Notes: a model not told the origin generated them from the letters alone. A stretch of DNA of 64,000 nt from Cohnella fermenti (GCF_004801405.1 NZ_SSOB01000020.1:86324-150323), one strand, 5' to 3'. Counted from the first letter of the stretch, positions 15,789 to 25,980 are shown. Numbers and translations: made by a program.

Positions 15789-18545
15789 ATGGGACAAGGA
15801 ATCATACGGGACCGGGGCTTCGAAGCCTTGAGCCAAGGCACGTTCGGCAATGCGGGCCACAATCTTTACGTATCCAAAAAAGGAGTTTTGCAGAGAATCC
15901 ATCTCTTCGACGTGAACGGGGACGGGTACATCGATCTGCCGTTCGCCAATTCCCATGACGACGGGGTGCGGGTGCCTGCCTACGTGTACGTCGATCCGCT
16001 GGGCGGGGGAAAGCGCATCGAGATTCCGTCCGACGGGGCCTTCGCCGGAGCCGTCGCGGATCTGAACGGAGACGGCTACGACGATCTGGTGATCGGCAAT
16101 CAATACGACGGAGCGTCGAATTACGTCTACGCCCAGGTGTATTACGGATCGCCGGAGGGGTACGGGACGAAGCGGATGCTTCGCCTCTGGGCGCCTTCGG
16201 TCCGCAGCGTCGCGATCGGCGACTTCAATGGGGACGGGCGCAAGGATATCGCCTTCGTCAGCTTCGACAAGCTAAGAATCTTCTACCAGGACGTTCAAGG
16301 ATTCCGTACGCGCGGTTACGTCGACCTCGAATTGGACCATACGCTGGATTCGCTCGCCTCGATGGATCTGGACGGCGACGGGTTCGATGACTTGGTCATC
16401 CGCACCGGCAACAGCCGCTTGGTCATCTATTGGGGCGGGCCGGAGGGCATCCGCGCGGACAATCGGACCTGGATCGATTCGGATCTGACGGGAGAAGAGC
16501 CGTTGGATGCGGGAATCGACAGCGCCGCGAGCGGCGCGGGAGCGGGAGCCCTCGTCGTCTGCAACGTGCCGAAGGGACCCAAGCTCAAGGCGCTCTCGCT
16601 CGGAGGCATCCCCCATCTGTTCGCCGGGAGGGCGGACAGGGCTTCGTTCATTCCGATCCTGCCGAACCGAAGTGCGGGAACCCCCTTCGCGATCGGCTGC
16701 GAAGGAGTCACAAGTGCGTGTGTCGGCGACCTGCGAGGGCAGGGCCGCGAGGACCTGATCCTCTCTGCCCGGAGAGCGGACGAGGAAGGGATCGAACGTT
16801 CCTGGATTTATTGGCAGACCGATGATGCCGGCTACTCCGAAGAACATCGCACGGCGTTCGTCACGAGAAGCGCCGCCGACGTGATCGCCGCCGACCTGGA
16901 TGGCGACGGCCGCGCGGAGCTCGTCGTCTGCCAGGACAAGACGGAGCGGCTTTATACCTTCGAATCTCTTATCTTCAAGGCGAATCCGGATGGAAGGCTG
17001 GAGGAACCGACGCGGCTTCGGACGCATTGCGCGATCGCCGCGTTCGTCGCGAGAACGATGGACGAGCCGCGGCCCCAGCTTATCTTCCTCAACCACTTGA
17101 CCAATCGTGTCCAAGGCGACGTGCCGGTATTTATCTACCTGGGCGGACCGGACGGCTTCTCGCCGGAGCGAAGGCTCGAGCTTCCGGGATGGGCCGCGAC
17201 GGAAGTGCGGATCTGCGACTTCGACGACGACGGCTGCCCGGACATCTTCATGGCCAACAGCAACGAGAACGCGATGCATCTCGATAACGGCTCGTTCGTG
17301 TATTACAACGGTCCGGAAGGGTTCTCCGTCGACCGAAGAGTCGAACTGCCGACCAGGTATGCGATGAACGGCGTCTGCGCCGACCTGAACCGGGACGGTT
17401 ATCTGGACCTTATCGTCGTCGGTCATAACAACGACGAGCTGCTCATCTTCTACGGCTCGGAGAACGGCTTCGCGGACGAGCCGGTTCGCATCCGGCTGAT
17501 CGTGGACGGAGTCGTCTACAGGCAGCCGAGGTTCATGACGCTGGCCGACCTGAACAACGACGGCTGGCTGGACCTCGTTATTCCGGATTGCGGGGCGACG
17601 GACGACCTGCTCATTCTGTGGGGCGGACCGGACGGCTTCGATATCGAGCGCCGCTCCCTGCTTCCGGAAGGATCGGGCATCAGCTCCAGGGCCGCCGACT
17701 TGACCGGCAACGGCTGGCTCGACTTGATTATCGGCGGCTACAAAGGTCCCGATATCGGCGATCCGTACGGCACGTCCGTGTTTATCTATTGGGGAGGCCC
17801 GGAGGGGTATTCGAACGACCGCCGGACCGAGCTGCCGGCGCACTTCGCGGCCGATCTCGCGGTGGCCGACTTCAACAACGACGGCATTCTCGATCTGTTC
17901 GTCTCTTGCTACCACGGCACGAGAACCCGCGATATCGATTCCTATATTTATTGGGGAGAGCCGGGAGGGGGCTTCTCCGTCGAGAAGAGAACGCAGTTCC
18001 CCGGCCACTCCGCCGCAGGGGTATTGGCGGCCGACTTCGACGAAGACGGCTATGTGGACCTGGCGATGGCGAACCACAAGACGTTCGGCAATCACCCGGG
18101 CGAGTCCTTCGTCTGGCATAACGGCCCGGAAGGCTTCTCCAGGAGCCGCGTCACCCGGCTGCCGACCGCCGGTCCCCATGGGATTACCCACTCGGATATC
18201 GGCAACGTCATGGACCGCGGGCCGGAGGAATATTACGAGTCGAGGGCGATTGAGCTGCCGATGGGAAGCGGGCTGACCGGAATCTCCTGGACGGCGGACC
18301 TTGCTCCCAAGACCTGGGTCAAGGCGCAGATCCGCACGGCCGCAAGCAAGGAATCGCTTCTTGGCGCAGCGTGGCAAGGACCGGACGGAACGGCCGACAG
18401 TTGGTACGGGAACGGGGCGGAATCGTCGGCTCCCCTAGCCGGCCCATGGATTCAATACAAGCTGGCCCTTGGAGCCCTGAACAGCGGAGGGACGCCCCGC
18501 GTAAGCGAAATTCGATTGATCTATGACCAGATCGAGGAGAGATAA
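15789..18545 (+). CDS. FG-GAP/VCBS repeat beta-propeller protein, no signal peptide
   Basis: About 918 aa made almost wholly of FG-GAP-type repeats. At least eleven calcium-loop motifs are visible (for example DVNGDGYID, DLNGDGYDD, DFNGDGRKD, DLDGDGFDD, DFDDDGCPD, DLNNDGWLD, DFDEDGYVD), alternating with IYWGGPEG. A beta-sandwich-like tail ends with WIQYKLAL and EIRLIYD. The start at 15789 has the best ribosome site (GGGAGGAA, about 10 bases before); in-frame ATGs at 15750 and 15768 are possible. None of the three gives a signal peptide, which is odd for calcium-binding repeats. It is followed three bases later by the GH2 gene. Function unknown. Confidence 0.8.
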   Translation: MGQGIIRDRGFEALSQGTFGNAGHNLYVSKKGVLQRIHLFDVNGDGYIDLPFANSHDDGVRVPAYVYVDPLGGGKRIEIPSDGAFAGAVADLNGDGYDDLVIGNQYDGASNYVYAQVYYGSPEGYGTKRMLRLWAPSVRSVAIGDFNGDGRKDIAFVSFDKLRIFYQDVQGFRTRGYVDLELDHTLDSLASMDLDGDGFDDLVIRTGNSRLVIYWGGPEGIRADNRTWIDSDLTGEEPLDAGIDSAASGAGAGALVVCNVPKGPKLKALSLGGIPHLFAGRADRASFIPILPNRSAGTPFAIGCEGVTSACVGDLRGQGREDLILSARRADEEGIERSWIYWQTDDAGYSEEHRTAFVTRSAADVIAADLDGDGRAELVVCQDKTERLYTFESLIFKANPDGRLEEPTRLRTHCAIAAFVARTMDEPRPQLIFLNHLTNRVQGDVPVFIYLGGPDGFSPERRLELPGWAATEVRICDFDDDGCPDIFMANSNENAMHLDNGSFVYYNGPEGFSVDRRVELPTRYAMNGVCADLNRDGYLDLIVVGHNNDELLIFYGSENGFADEPVRIRLIVDGVVYRQPRFMTLADLNNDGWLDLVIPDCGATDDLLILWGGPDGFDIERRSLLPEGSGISSRAADLTGNGWLDLIIGGYKGPDIGDPYGTSVFIYWGGPEGYSNDRRTELPAHFAADLAVADFNNDGILDLFVSCYHGTRTRDIDSYIYWGEPGGGFSVEKRTQFPGHSAAGVLAADFDEDGYVDLAMANHKTFGNHPGESFVWHNGPEGFSRSRVTRLPTAGPHGITHSDIGNVMDRGPEEYYESRAIELPMGSGLTGISWTADLAPKTWVKAQIRTAASKESLLGAAWQGPDGTADSWYGNGAESSAPLAGPWIQYKLALGALNSGGTPRVSEIRLIYDQIEER

Positions 18546-18548
18546 GAG

Positions 18549-20312
18549 ATGAGCGAGCAGCCGAGACAGGAGCATCCTCGTCCGCAATTCGTCCGGGACA
18601 GTTGGGTCAATCTGAACGGAGAATGGGAATTCGCCTTCGACGACGGCAATGCCGGAGACGAAGAACGCTGGCAGTTGGGCGACAAGCCGCTGCCGTTGCG
18701 GATTCAAGTGCCGTTCGCCTTCCAGAGCAAACTAAGCGGAATTGCCGATCCGGACATTCACGACACGGTCTGGTACCGGAGGAGCTTCGATGTCCCCGCG
18801 GAGTTCGCGAACAAGCGGATTCTCCTGCACTTCGGGGCCGTCGATTACGAGGCGAGCGTCTGGGTGAACGGTCAACTGGCCGCGCGGCACGAAGGAGGAC
18901 ATACGCCGTTCAAGGCGGATATCACGCGGCTGCTGAATAAGAACGGCAATGTCCTTGTCGTCAAGGCGGTCGACTGCAGTCGGGACCGCACGCTCCCACG
19001 GGGCAAGCAATATTGGAAGCCGAAGTCCGCGGGCGTCTACTACACGCGCACGACGGGGATCTGGCAGACGGTATGGATGGAGGCGGTGTCGTCCGTTCAC
19101 CTCGACAGGGTCAAGCTGACGCCGAATCTCGACGCGAAGCAGGTAGAGATTCAGGCCTTCGTCCAAGGCGAGCTGGAGGGGCGGGACTTAAGGCTTCACG
19201 CTTCGATCTCGTTCGGCGGCAAGAGCGTCGCGGAAGACTCTTACAGCGTGAGGCACGAGCAGGAGAAGCGGATCGTGACGTTGCGCGACGGCAACGAGCG
19301 GGCTCCCGGATTGGAAGGATTATGGTCCCCGGATACGCCCAATCTGTACGATATCGCCTTCCGATTATACGACGGCCAAGAGCTGCTGGACGAGGTGAAG
19401 AGCTACTTCGGCATGAGGAAAATCTCGGTCGAGAACGGGCGCTTCTACCTGAACAATCGCCCCTGCTTCAGCAAGATGGTGCTGGACCAGGGGTATTTTC
19501 CAGATGGCAATCTCACTCCTCCGAGCGACGAAGCGATTCGCCGGGACGTCGAGTTGACGAAGGAGATGGGCTTCAACGGCGCCCGCAAGCACCAGAAGCT
19601 GGAGGACCCGCGGTATCTGTATTGGTGCGACCGCTTGGGCCTTCTCGTGTGGAGCGAGGCGGCGAACGCCATGGAGTTCTCGGACGCCAACGTGCGCCGG
19701 TTCGCGAACGAATGGATCGAATCGGTCGAACGGGATTATAACCATCCGTGCGTCGCCGTCTGGGTGCCCCTGAACGAGAGCTGGGGGGCTTCGGACATCC
19801 GTTGCGACGGCAGGCAGGAGGCGCACGCGATGTCTCTCTATTACTTGACCAAATCTCTTGACAGCTCCCGTCCGGTCGTCTCGAACGACGGCTGGGAGCT
19901 CGTGAAGACGGATCTGTTCACCATCCACGACTACGGCTGGAACGAAGAGCTGCTGACGGAACGGTACCGCTCGGCGGCGAAGGCCGTCAGCGCTCTTCCC
20001 GCGGGCATGAATCTGTACGTGGACGGCTATCCCTACGAGGGGCAGCCCATCCTCGTCACGGAGATGGGAGGCATCGCCTATCGCACAAGCGAGCAGGAAG
20101 GCTGGGGCTATTCGGGAGCGAGCGACGACGCGGATTACGAGTCCCGGCTGCGCGCGGTCATCCGGCCGTACCACGCTGCCGATACGGTCGTTCAAGGCTA
20201 TTGCTTCACCCAATTGACCGATGTGGAGCAGGAGATCAACGGCCTGTTGACCTATGACCGGAAGCCGAAGATTCAGCTTGAAATTATTCGTTCCATTAAC
20301 GAAGGCAACTGA
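18549..20312 (+). CDS. Glycoside hydrolase family 2 enzyme
   Basis: 587 aa, cytoplasmic (no signal peptide). It shows the sugar-binding domain (SWVNLNGEWEFAFDD), an Ig-like domain, then the TIM barrel with the acid/base Glu in WVPLNESWG (about residue 413) and the nucleophile Glu in ILVTEMGG (about 504). This is the compact GH2 form found in beta-galactosidase- and beta-glucuronidase-like enzymes. In this operon it would trim the sugar left after removal of a terminal residue, for example a beta-galactoside. That substrate is inference. The start follows GGAGAG. Confidence 0.9.
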   Translation: MSEQPRQEHPRPQFVRDSWVNLNGEWEFAFDDGNAGDEERWQLGDKPLPLRIQVPFAFQSKLSGIADPDIHDTVWYRRSFDVPAEFANKRILLHFGAVDYEASVWVNGQLAARHEGGHTPFKADITRLLNKNGNVLVVKAVDCSRDRTLPRGKQYWKPKSAGVYYTRTTGIWQTVWMEAVSSVHLDRVKLTPNLDAKQVEIQAFVQGELEGRDLRLHASISFGGKSVAEDSYSVRHEQEKRIVTLRDGNERAPGLEGLWSPDTPNLYDIAFRLYDGQELLDEVKSYFGMRKISVENGRFYLNNRPCFSKMVLDQGYFPDGNLTPPSDEAIRRDVELTKEMGFNGARKHQKLEDPRYLYWCDRLGLLVWSEAANAMEFSDANVRRFANEWIESVERDYNHPCVAVWVPLNESWGASDIRCDGRQEAHAMSLYYLTKSLDSSRPVVSNDGWELVKTDLFTIHDYGWNEELLTERYRSAAKAVSALPAGMNLYVDGYPYEGQPILVTEMGGIAYRTSEQEGWGYSGASDDADYESRLRAVIRPYHAADTVVQGYCFTQLTDVEQEINGLLTYDRKPKIQLEIIRSINEGN

Positions 20313-20320
20313 ACGGAGCC

Positions 20321-20344
20321 GCCCTTTCTCGATGGAGGAAGGGC
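20321..20344 (+). terminator. Hairpin after the GH2 gene
   Basis: GCCCTTTCTC and GAGGAAGGGC form a 10-bp stem with one mismatch around GATG, nine bases after the GH2 stop. There is no strong T-run, so it may act as a weak terminator or an mRNA 3' end. Confidence 0.5.
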
Positions 20345-20476
20345 GTTGCTCTTCGGTAATGTAAGCTTCCGTGACATCCCCTGCAGTTTCCCCGGCATTC
20401 CTCTTTAACTTCCCGGATAGGCCCAGTCGCCTCGGGTTCCTATACTTAAAGAAACATTAATCCGAAGGGGAGAGAG

Positions 20477-21445
20477 ATCATCGACATTCAAGCGCATCCG
20501 GTCAAGAAGCAAGCGGCTCCCCGCGCATCCGGACGCCAGGGGCGGCTTCGCAAGCTCATCTCTCAATACCAGTTGATCCTGATGTCCGTGCCGTTCATCG
20601 CCGTATTGTTCGTTTTCCACTATCTCCCCCTATGGGGTTGGCTGATGGCCTTCCAGAAGTATTCCATTCCTCTGGGCATTCTGGGAAGCCCCTTTATCGG
20701 ATTCGGCCAGTTCGCGGAATTGTTCGGGGACAGCCGCTTCTACCAAGCTCTTCGGAACACGTTCGCGATGAGCGGGATGAGCCTGATCGCCGGCTTCGTC
20801 TGCGCCATCGGCCTGGCCTTGCTGCTTAACGAAGTCCGCTCCTCGCTGTACAAGCGCACGATCCAGACGATCGTCTATATTCCGCACTTCGTCTCCTGGG
20901 TCGTCATCTCCAACATCGTCATCTACCTGCTGTCTCCCGATCACGGGCCTCTGAACGAGCTGCTGGCCGGTCTCGAAGTTATCGGCGAACCGATCTACTT
21001 CATGTCCAAGGAGAAGTGGTTCTGGGTCATCCATACGCTTGCGGGACTGTGGAAGGAGCTTGGGTGGAGCACGATCATCTATCTCGCGGTTCTGGCCGGC
21101 GTCAATCCGGAGATGTACGAAGCGGCCGACGTCGACGGAGCGGGACGCTTCGCCAAGATGAGGCGCATCTCGCTTCCCAGTCTTCTCCCTACCGCTACGC
21201 TGCTGCTCATCCTTGCGGTCGGTCAGATGCTCTCGACGGGCTACGAGTCCCAGATGCTGCTGGGCAACAGCTTCGTCATGGATTACTCCCAGGTGCTCGA
21301 CCTGTATGCGCTGGACTACTCGCTATCGATCGGGGATTACTCGTACGGCGTGGCGATCAGCATGTTCAAATCAGTCGTCAGCATCGTCCTTGTGCTCGGG
21401 GTCAATACGATCGCGAAGCGGGTCGGCCAGTCCCACGTTCTATAA
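20477..21445 (+). CDS. LplB-type sugar ABC transporter permease with no canonical start codon
   Basis: Permease of the polysaccharide importer LplB group: six membrane segments, and the EAA loop NPEMYEAADVDGAGRFAKM, then RRISLPSLLPT. A strong ribosome site (GAAGGGGAGAGAG, 20464-20476) is followed in frame only by ATC (20477, 20480) and ATT (20486). The region 20477-20572 encodes a basic N-terminal tail (QAHPVKKQAAPRASGRQGRL) typical of this family. The first standard start, TTG at 20573, would cut into the first membrane segment and has no ribosome site. Translation from a non-standard ATC/ATT codon, or a base error, is likely. The 5' coordinate is therefore tentative. Confidence 0.8.
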   Translation: MIDIQAHPVKKQAAPRASGRQGRLRKLISQYQLILMSVPFIAVLFVFHYLPLWGWLMAFQKYSIPLGILGSPFIGFGQFAELFGDSRFYQALRNTFAMSGMSLIAGFVCAIGLALLLNEVRSSLYKRTIQTIVYIPHFVSWVVISNIVIYLLSPDHGPLNELLAGLEVIGEPIYFMSKEKWFWVIHTLAGLWKELGWSTIIYLAVLAGVNPEMYEAADVDGAGRFAKMRRISLPSLLPTATLLLILAVGQMLSTGYESQMLLGNSFVMDYSQVLDLYALDYSLSIGDYSYGVAISMFKSVVSIVLVLGVNTIAKRVGQSHVL

Positions 21446-21468
21446 AGATACATCCGAGGTGACCATTC

Positions 21469-22359
21469 ATGAGAGTTCAATGGACATGGGGCGGCGCCGC
21501 CTTCCAGATTGCGAACTGCGCGTTGCTGGCCCTGCTCGGGGCGGGGACTCTCTACCCCTTCCTGAATCTGCTGGCAATCTCGCTCAACGATTCGATGGAC
21601 ACGGTGCGCGGAGGAATTTACCTGCTTCCCCGGGAGTTTACGCTCGATAACTACAAGCTTATTTTCCAGAATCAACGGCTGTTCTCCGCAACCGGCTTGT
21701 CCGTGGCGCGGACGCTGCTCGGAACGACGGCCGCCTTGATCGCGACGACGATGGTGGCGTACGCGCTTAGCCGAAGGGAGTTCATGCTGCGCAAGCTTCT
21801 GAATACGGTGCTCGTCATCAGCATGTACGTGAACGGCGGACTGATCCCTTATTACATCCTCATCAAGCAGCTCGGGCTCACGAACACGTTCCTCGTCTAT
21901 CTGCTTCCGGGGCTGCTCGGCGCGTTTAACGTCCTGATCATGAGAAGCTTCTTCGATGAGCTTCCCCCGGGGCTGATCGAATCCGCCAAGCTGGACGGGG
22001 CGAACGAATTCACGACTTTGTTCCGGGTCGTCCTGCCGGTCAGCCTTCCCGTCCTGGCGACGATCACTCTGTTCTTGTCCGTCGGACACTGGAACGCTTG
22101 GCTCGACAATTACCTGTTCAATACCGACGAGTCTCTGACGCTGCTGCAATACGAGCTGATGAAGATCCTGATGCAGTCGACCGATCAGATCGGCGCCGGC
22201 GCCGGCAACAATGTCGACGCCGAGATGATGCGCATGACGACTCCCCAATCCATTCGGGCGACGATGACGATCATCGTCACGATTCCGATCCTGTTCGTCT
22301 ATCCGTTCATGCAGAACTACTTCATCAAGGGCATGACGCTCGGCGCCGTCAAGGGATGA
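21469..22359 (+). CDS. YtcP/CarB-type sugar ABC transporter permease
   Basis: 296 aa partner of the LplB-type permease: six membrane segments, EAA loop PPGLIESAKLDGANE, then FRVVLPVSLPVLA, and the KGMTLGAVKG tail. It starts 23 bases after the first permease, behind GAGGTGA. The pair and the lipoprotein that follows form a three-gene importer for oligosaccharides, with the ATPase probably encoded elsewhere. Confidence 0.92.
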   Translation: MRVQWTWGGAAFQIANCALLALLGAGTLYPFLNLLAISLNDSMDTVRGGIYLLPREFTLDNYKLIFQNQRLFSATGLSVARTLLGTTAALIATTMVAYALSRREFMLRKLLNTVLVISMYVNGGLIPYYILIKQLGLTNTFLVYLLPGLLGAFNVLIMRSFFDELPPGLIESAKLDGANEFTTLFRVVLPVSLPVLATITLFLSVGHWNAWLDNYLFNTDESLTLLQYELMKILMQSTDQIGAGAGNNVDAEMMRMTTPQSIRATMTIIVTIPILFVYPFMQNYFIKGMTLGAVKG

Positions 22360-22447
22360 CGGAGGTTTGCGAGAATCGGCGAGAATCAGATGGATATCTG
22401 CCGGCTAGTCCGGATGATATAATCATAGAATGGGAAGGGTGGATTCA

Positions 22448-24154
22448 TTGAGAAGACAAGGAATCGCACTAACGGTCCTGGCCCTGTCGCTTGGCTTGCT
22501 GGCCGGATGCGGAGGCAACAACTCCGAGAATGGCGCGCAGCAGGAGGGGGCGGCGTCGGGCGGAGGAGCAGCGCCGTCGAGTTCGGCAGCGGCTTCGCCT
22601 TCGGCCGCGAAGGAGCCGACGAAGATCCAGATCGGCAATTTATTCCCCAATCTGGACGTGAACAATCCGGTCATGAAGGAGCTGTCCGTGCGCACGAACA
22701 CGACCTTCGACCTGATCACCGTCACGGGAGACCGCAACCAGAAGTTCGACCTGTGGCTGGCGTCGGGGGATTATCCGGAGGATACTCTCGTGCTCAAGCC
22801 CGATTACGTCGAGAAATACCGGACGGCGGGAGCCCTCATGCCGCTCGACGACCTGATCGAGCAGTACGGGCCCAACATCAAGGAGAAGTACGGCAAGTAC
22901 TTCGACCTGCTCCGCAGCTCCGACGGCCATATCTATTCGCTGTATGTGCCCAAGCTCTCGACGGAGCCGTCTCCGCTGCTGCAAGCGAACTTCGCCGTCC
23001 GCTACGATGTGCTGGAAGACGCCGGTTATCCGGAGATCAAGACGTTCGATCAGCTCTATGATCTGCTGAACACCTTCTATGAGAGCAACCCGTCCATCGA
23101 CGGCAAGGAGACGATCCCGTTCGCGGGGTTCGATTATTACGGCAACGGGGCGGACAACCTGTCGAGCCCGACCTTCGATGCATCGGGCCTGGTCAACCAA
23201 GGCAACTTCACGATCGACGACGAGAATAATGCGCAGCTTCTGTATTCCACGGACGAGATGAAGCGGTACTATCAATTCCTGAGCAAGCTATACAACTCGA
23301 ATATGCTGGACAAGGAGTTCTTCACCCTTAATTCCGAGGGCCTGGTCAAGAAGATTACCGAAGGCCGCGTCCTGGCCGGCTACTTCCCTTCCTGGTGGGT
23401 TCAGCCTGAGGTCGAGAAGGTGCTCAGGGCATCCGGCGATTACGACCATCAGTACGCTTACTTCCCGATCACGTTCGACAGCTCCGCGGAGAACAAGTCG
23501 TTCACCTCCCTGATGACGCGTTCGAACTGGAACTGGGTCATCTCCAGCAAGTCGAAGCATCCGGAAGAAGTCATGAAGCTTCTCGATTACATCTTCTCCG
23601 ACGAAGGCCAAATCCTGATCAACTGGGGCATCGAGGGCCGCCACTTCGAGGTGAAGGACGGCAAGCGCACCGTGCTTGCGGACTTTAACGAGAAGAAGGC
23701 CGCCAACCCGGACCTTCAATGGACGGAGACCGCTTCCCCGTTCATGGGAACGTCGATCTATCTCGACCATGGCACGAAGCTGGCGGACGGGGACTATGCG
23801 ACGCCGACGACGAAGGAGTCCGTCATAAGCGGCTATGACGACCGAACGAAGGAAGTGCTCGCCAAGTATGGCAAAGAAGTCTGGTCGGACTTCCTGCCGA
23901 AGATTCAACTGATGCCCGCTCTGCTCTATCAGCTCGGGGATATCGAGGACGTCCGCGCGGATATGAAGCGGCTCCAGCAGGCATGGCTGAAGGATTCGCC
24001 GAAGATCATCTTCTCGAAGGACGAGCAGGAGTTCGACGCCAAGTGGGATTCCATGCAGAAGTCGCTCGAGAAGGAAGGCGCGGCCAAGGCGACGGACGCG
24101 TACGAGCAATTGTGGGCGACTACCATGGAGAGGTACCAAACGATTTTACAATGA
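22448..24154 (+). CDS. LplA-type substrate-binding lipoprotein
   Basis: About 568 aa, the long class of binding protein found with LplB/YtcP permeases. The TTG at 22448 is chosen because GGAAGGGTGG precedes it and it gives a short lipoprotein signal (MRRQGIAL, hydrophobic stretch, lipobox LLAGC). The ATG at 22430 has a TATAAT-like sequence in front instead of a ribosome site. The mature part begins with an Ala/Ser-rich linker. It lies between the permeases and the YesM/YesN-like pair that probably senses the same sugar. Confidence 0.88.
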   Translation: MRRQGIALTVLALSLGLLAGCGGNNSENGAQQEGAASGGGAAPSSSAAASPSAAKEPTKIQIGNLFPNLDVNNPVMKELSVRTNTTFDLITVTGDRNQKFDLWLASGDYPEDTLVLKPDYVEKYRTAGALMPLDDLIEQYGPNIKEKYGKYFDLLRSSDGHIYSLYVPKLSTEPSPLLQANFAVRYDVLEDAGYPEIKTFDQLYDLLNTFYESNPSIDGKETIPFAGFDYYGNGADNLSSPTFDASGLVNQGNFTIDDENNAQLLYSTDEMKRYYQFLSKLYNSNMLDKEFFTLNSEGLVKKITEGRVLAGYFPSWWVQPEVEKVLRASGDYDHQYAYFPITFDSSAENKSFTSLMTRSNWNWVISSKSKHPEEVMKLLDYIFSDEGQILINWGIEGRHFEVKDGKRTVLADFNEKKAANPDLQWTETASPFMGTSIYLDHGTKLADGDYATPTTKESVISGYDDRTKEVLAKYGKEVWSDFLPKIQLMPALLYQLGDIEDVRADMKRLQQAWLKDSPKIIFSKDEQEFDAKWDSMQKSLEKEGAAKATDAYEQLWATTMERYQTILQ

Positions 24155-24203
24155 GTTGATTTATTCGAATATTGCAACTAAGGCAGAAAGGATGGGATGC
24201 GGG

Positions 24204-25961
24204 ATGAATATACGCACCAAGCTATTCTGGACCAACGGCGCGGTTGTTGTTATTCTGACCGCGTCCTTGACGTTTTGTCTGGAGAATTACGCGAGAAGCT
24301 CCATGCTGGACACCCTCCAGGAGAGCGCAGGGCATTCTCTGTCCCAGCTCGCCGAGAACGTCGACAGCGCGCTTCGGTCCTACGAGCAAGTAGCCGATTA
24401 CCTCTATATGGACGACCTTCTTCAGGATCGCTTGCTCAAGAAGTTCGATACGTATCCGGAGGCCCACGAGGAGTACTTCGAATCCGTCAAGCCTCAGTTG
24501 TATTCGATCAGCTCCTCCACGGAAATCCGGGATATCGCCATCTATACGGACAACTCGTCCTTCCACGTCGGCAGCATAAGGCCGCTTGAGGAGATGTCCG
24601 GTCTCGGGCTGTCGCAGGTTCAGTCCTGTCTTGAGGGAGGGGAGGTCGGCACCGAATCGCTGCGAACATGGAGCGTGTCCCGCGATCATCCGGAGCGTCT
24701 GGCGCTTACGCAGAGACTGAATCATTTGAACTCCCGTTCGTGTCTGTTCCTTCACATTGAGATGGACGCAAGCAAAGTGACCGATCTGATCAAAATGGAG
24801 GGGGAGAGGAGCCGCTTCCTCGTCTTGCTGCCGGACGGGGCGAGTGTGATGGACAGTGTGGAAGGATCGGCCGAGAGCAAGGCAGAGCTGATTGCGTCCT
24901 TGGCATCGGCGGAGGGAGGGCGAATCGTGAATCTGGAGGGGGAGGATTACCTCCTTAATGCACAGCGCCTCTCCTCCCGGAACAGTGTGGACGGACTTCA
25001 AGTAGCTTCCCTGCTTCCGCTTGCGGAGCTGGAAGCGAAGACAAGCGTCATCCGGCAGATGGCCATTCTCTTCTTCCTTCTTATGCTTGCCGCGTTCGCC
25101 ATCGTCAACTTTATCGTGTCCGGACGCATCACGAGGCGCCTTCGGCAGTTGTCGTCGAAGATGAGGCGGACCGACATGGACTCCTTGCAGCCGATCGGGC
25201 ACGTTCGGGGCAACGACGAGGTCAGCCACCTCGGCCATATGTTCAATGACATGGTGAATCGCATGCAGAGGCTGCTTGGCGAGGTGTACGAATCGGAACT
25301 CAGAGAGAAGGAGCTTCAGCTTCGCACGAAGGAAGCCGAGCTGTACGCGCTTCAGACGCAGATCAACCCGCATTACCTGTACAACACGCTGAATTCGATT
25401 CGCGGCAACCTGCTGGAGAACGGAGATCGGCCGAACGCGGAGATCGTCGGCCTGCTGGCGAAGTCGTTCCGCCAGATGCTCGGCAAGAGCGGAGGAACGA
25501 TCCCGCTCGCGGAAGAGCTCGGAATCGTCGAGACCTATCTCCGGATTCAGGCCTTCCGCTACCCGGACAGGCTGAGGTACCGCATCGACGTCGACGAGAA
25601 GCTGCTGCGGCTGCGGGTTCCGAAGCTGTCCCTGCAGATTCTGGTGGAGAATGCGATTGTGCACGGGCTCGAGCCCAAGGAGTCTCCAACGACGATCGTC
25701 GTCTCGGCCGAGATGGAAGACGAGGCGATTCTCTTGCGGGTCGAGGACGACGGCGCCGGCCTGGAGCCCGCCCGGGCGGCGCAGATTCAGGCGAAGCTGT
25801 CGGAGTCTTCGGAGGACGGGAACCACATCGGATTGGTTAACGTGCATCAGCGGCTGCAGAGCTTCGGCTCCGAATACGGAATCCGTCTGGCGGGCAAGCC
25901 CGGAGAGGGAGCCGAGGCCTCGATGCGCATCCCCCTGTACGAACGGATCGGCACGACCTGA
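24204..25961 (+). CDS. YesM-like sensor histidine kinase
   Basis: 585 aa. Two membrane segments (near residues 9-28 and about 280-305) flank an extracellular sensor region. A HAMP domain, the LytS/YesM-type H-box (LQTQINPHYLYNTLNS) and a HATPase_c domain (EDDGAGLEP and IGLVNVHQRL) follow. It should phosphorylate the adjacent response regulator in response to an extracellular sugar signal. The start at 24204 is preceded by AAAGGATGGG. It forms one operon with the importer upstream and the regulator 20 bases downstream. Confidence 0.9.
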   Translation: MNIRTKLFWTNGAVVVILTASLTFCLENYARSSMLDTLQESAGHSLSQLAENVDSALRSYEQVADYLYMDDLLQDRLLKKFDTYPEAHEEYFESVKPQLYSISSSTEIRDIAIYTDNSSFHVGSIRPLEEMSGLGLSQVQSCLEGGEVGTESLRTWSVSRDHPERLALTQRLNHLNSRSCLFLHIEMDASKVTDLIKMEGERSRFLVLLPDGASVMDSVEGSAESKAELIASLASAEGGRIVNLEGEDYLLNAQRLSSRNSVDGLQVASLLPLAELEAKTSVIRQMAILFFLLMLAAFAIVNFIVSGRITRRLRQLSSKMRRTDMDSLQPIGHVRGNDEVSHLGHMFNDMVNRMQRLLGEVYESELREKELQLRTKEAELYALQTQINPHYLYNTLNSIRGNLLENGDRPNAEIVGLLAKSFRQMLGKSGGTIPLAEELGIVETYLRIQAFRYPDRLRYRIDVDEKLLRLRVPKLSLQILVENAIVHGLEPKESPTTIVVSAEMEDEAILLRVEDDGAGLEPARAAQIQAKLSESSEDGNHIGLVNVHQRLQSFGSEYGIRLAGKPGEGAEASMRIPLYERIGTT

Positions 25962-25980
25962 CAACAAGGAGGGCATTGGC

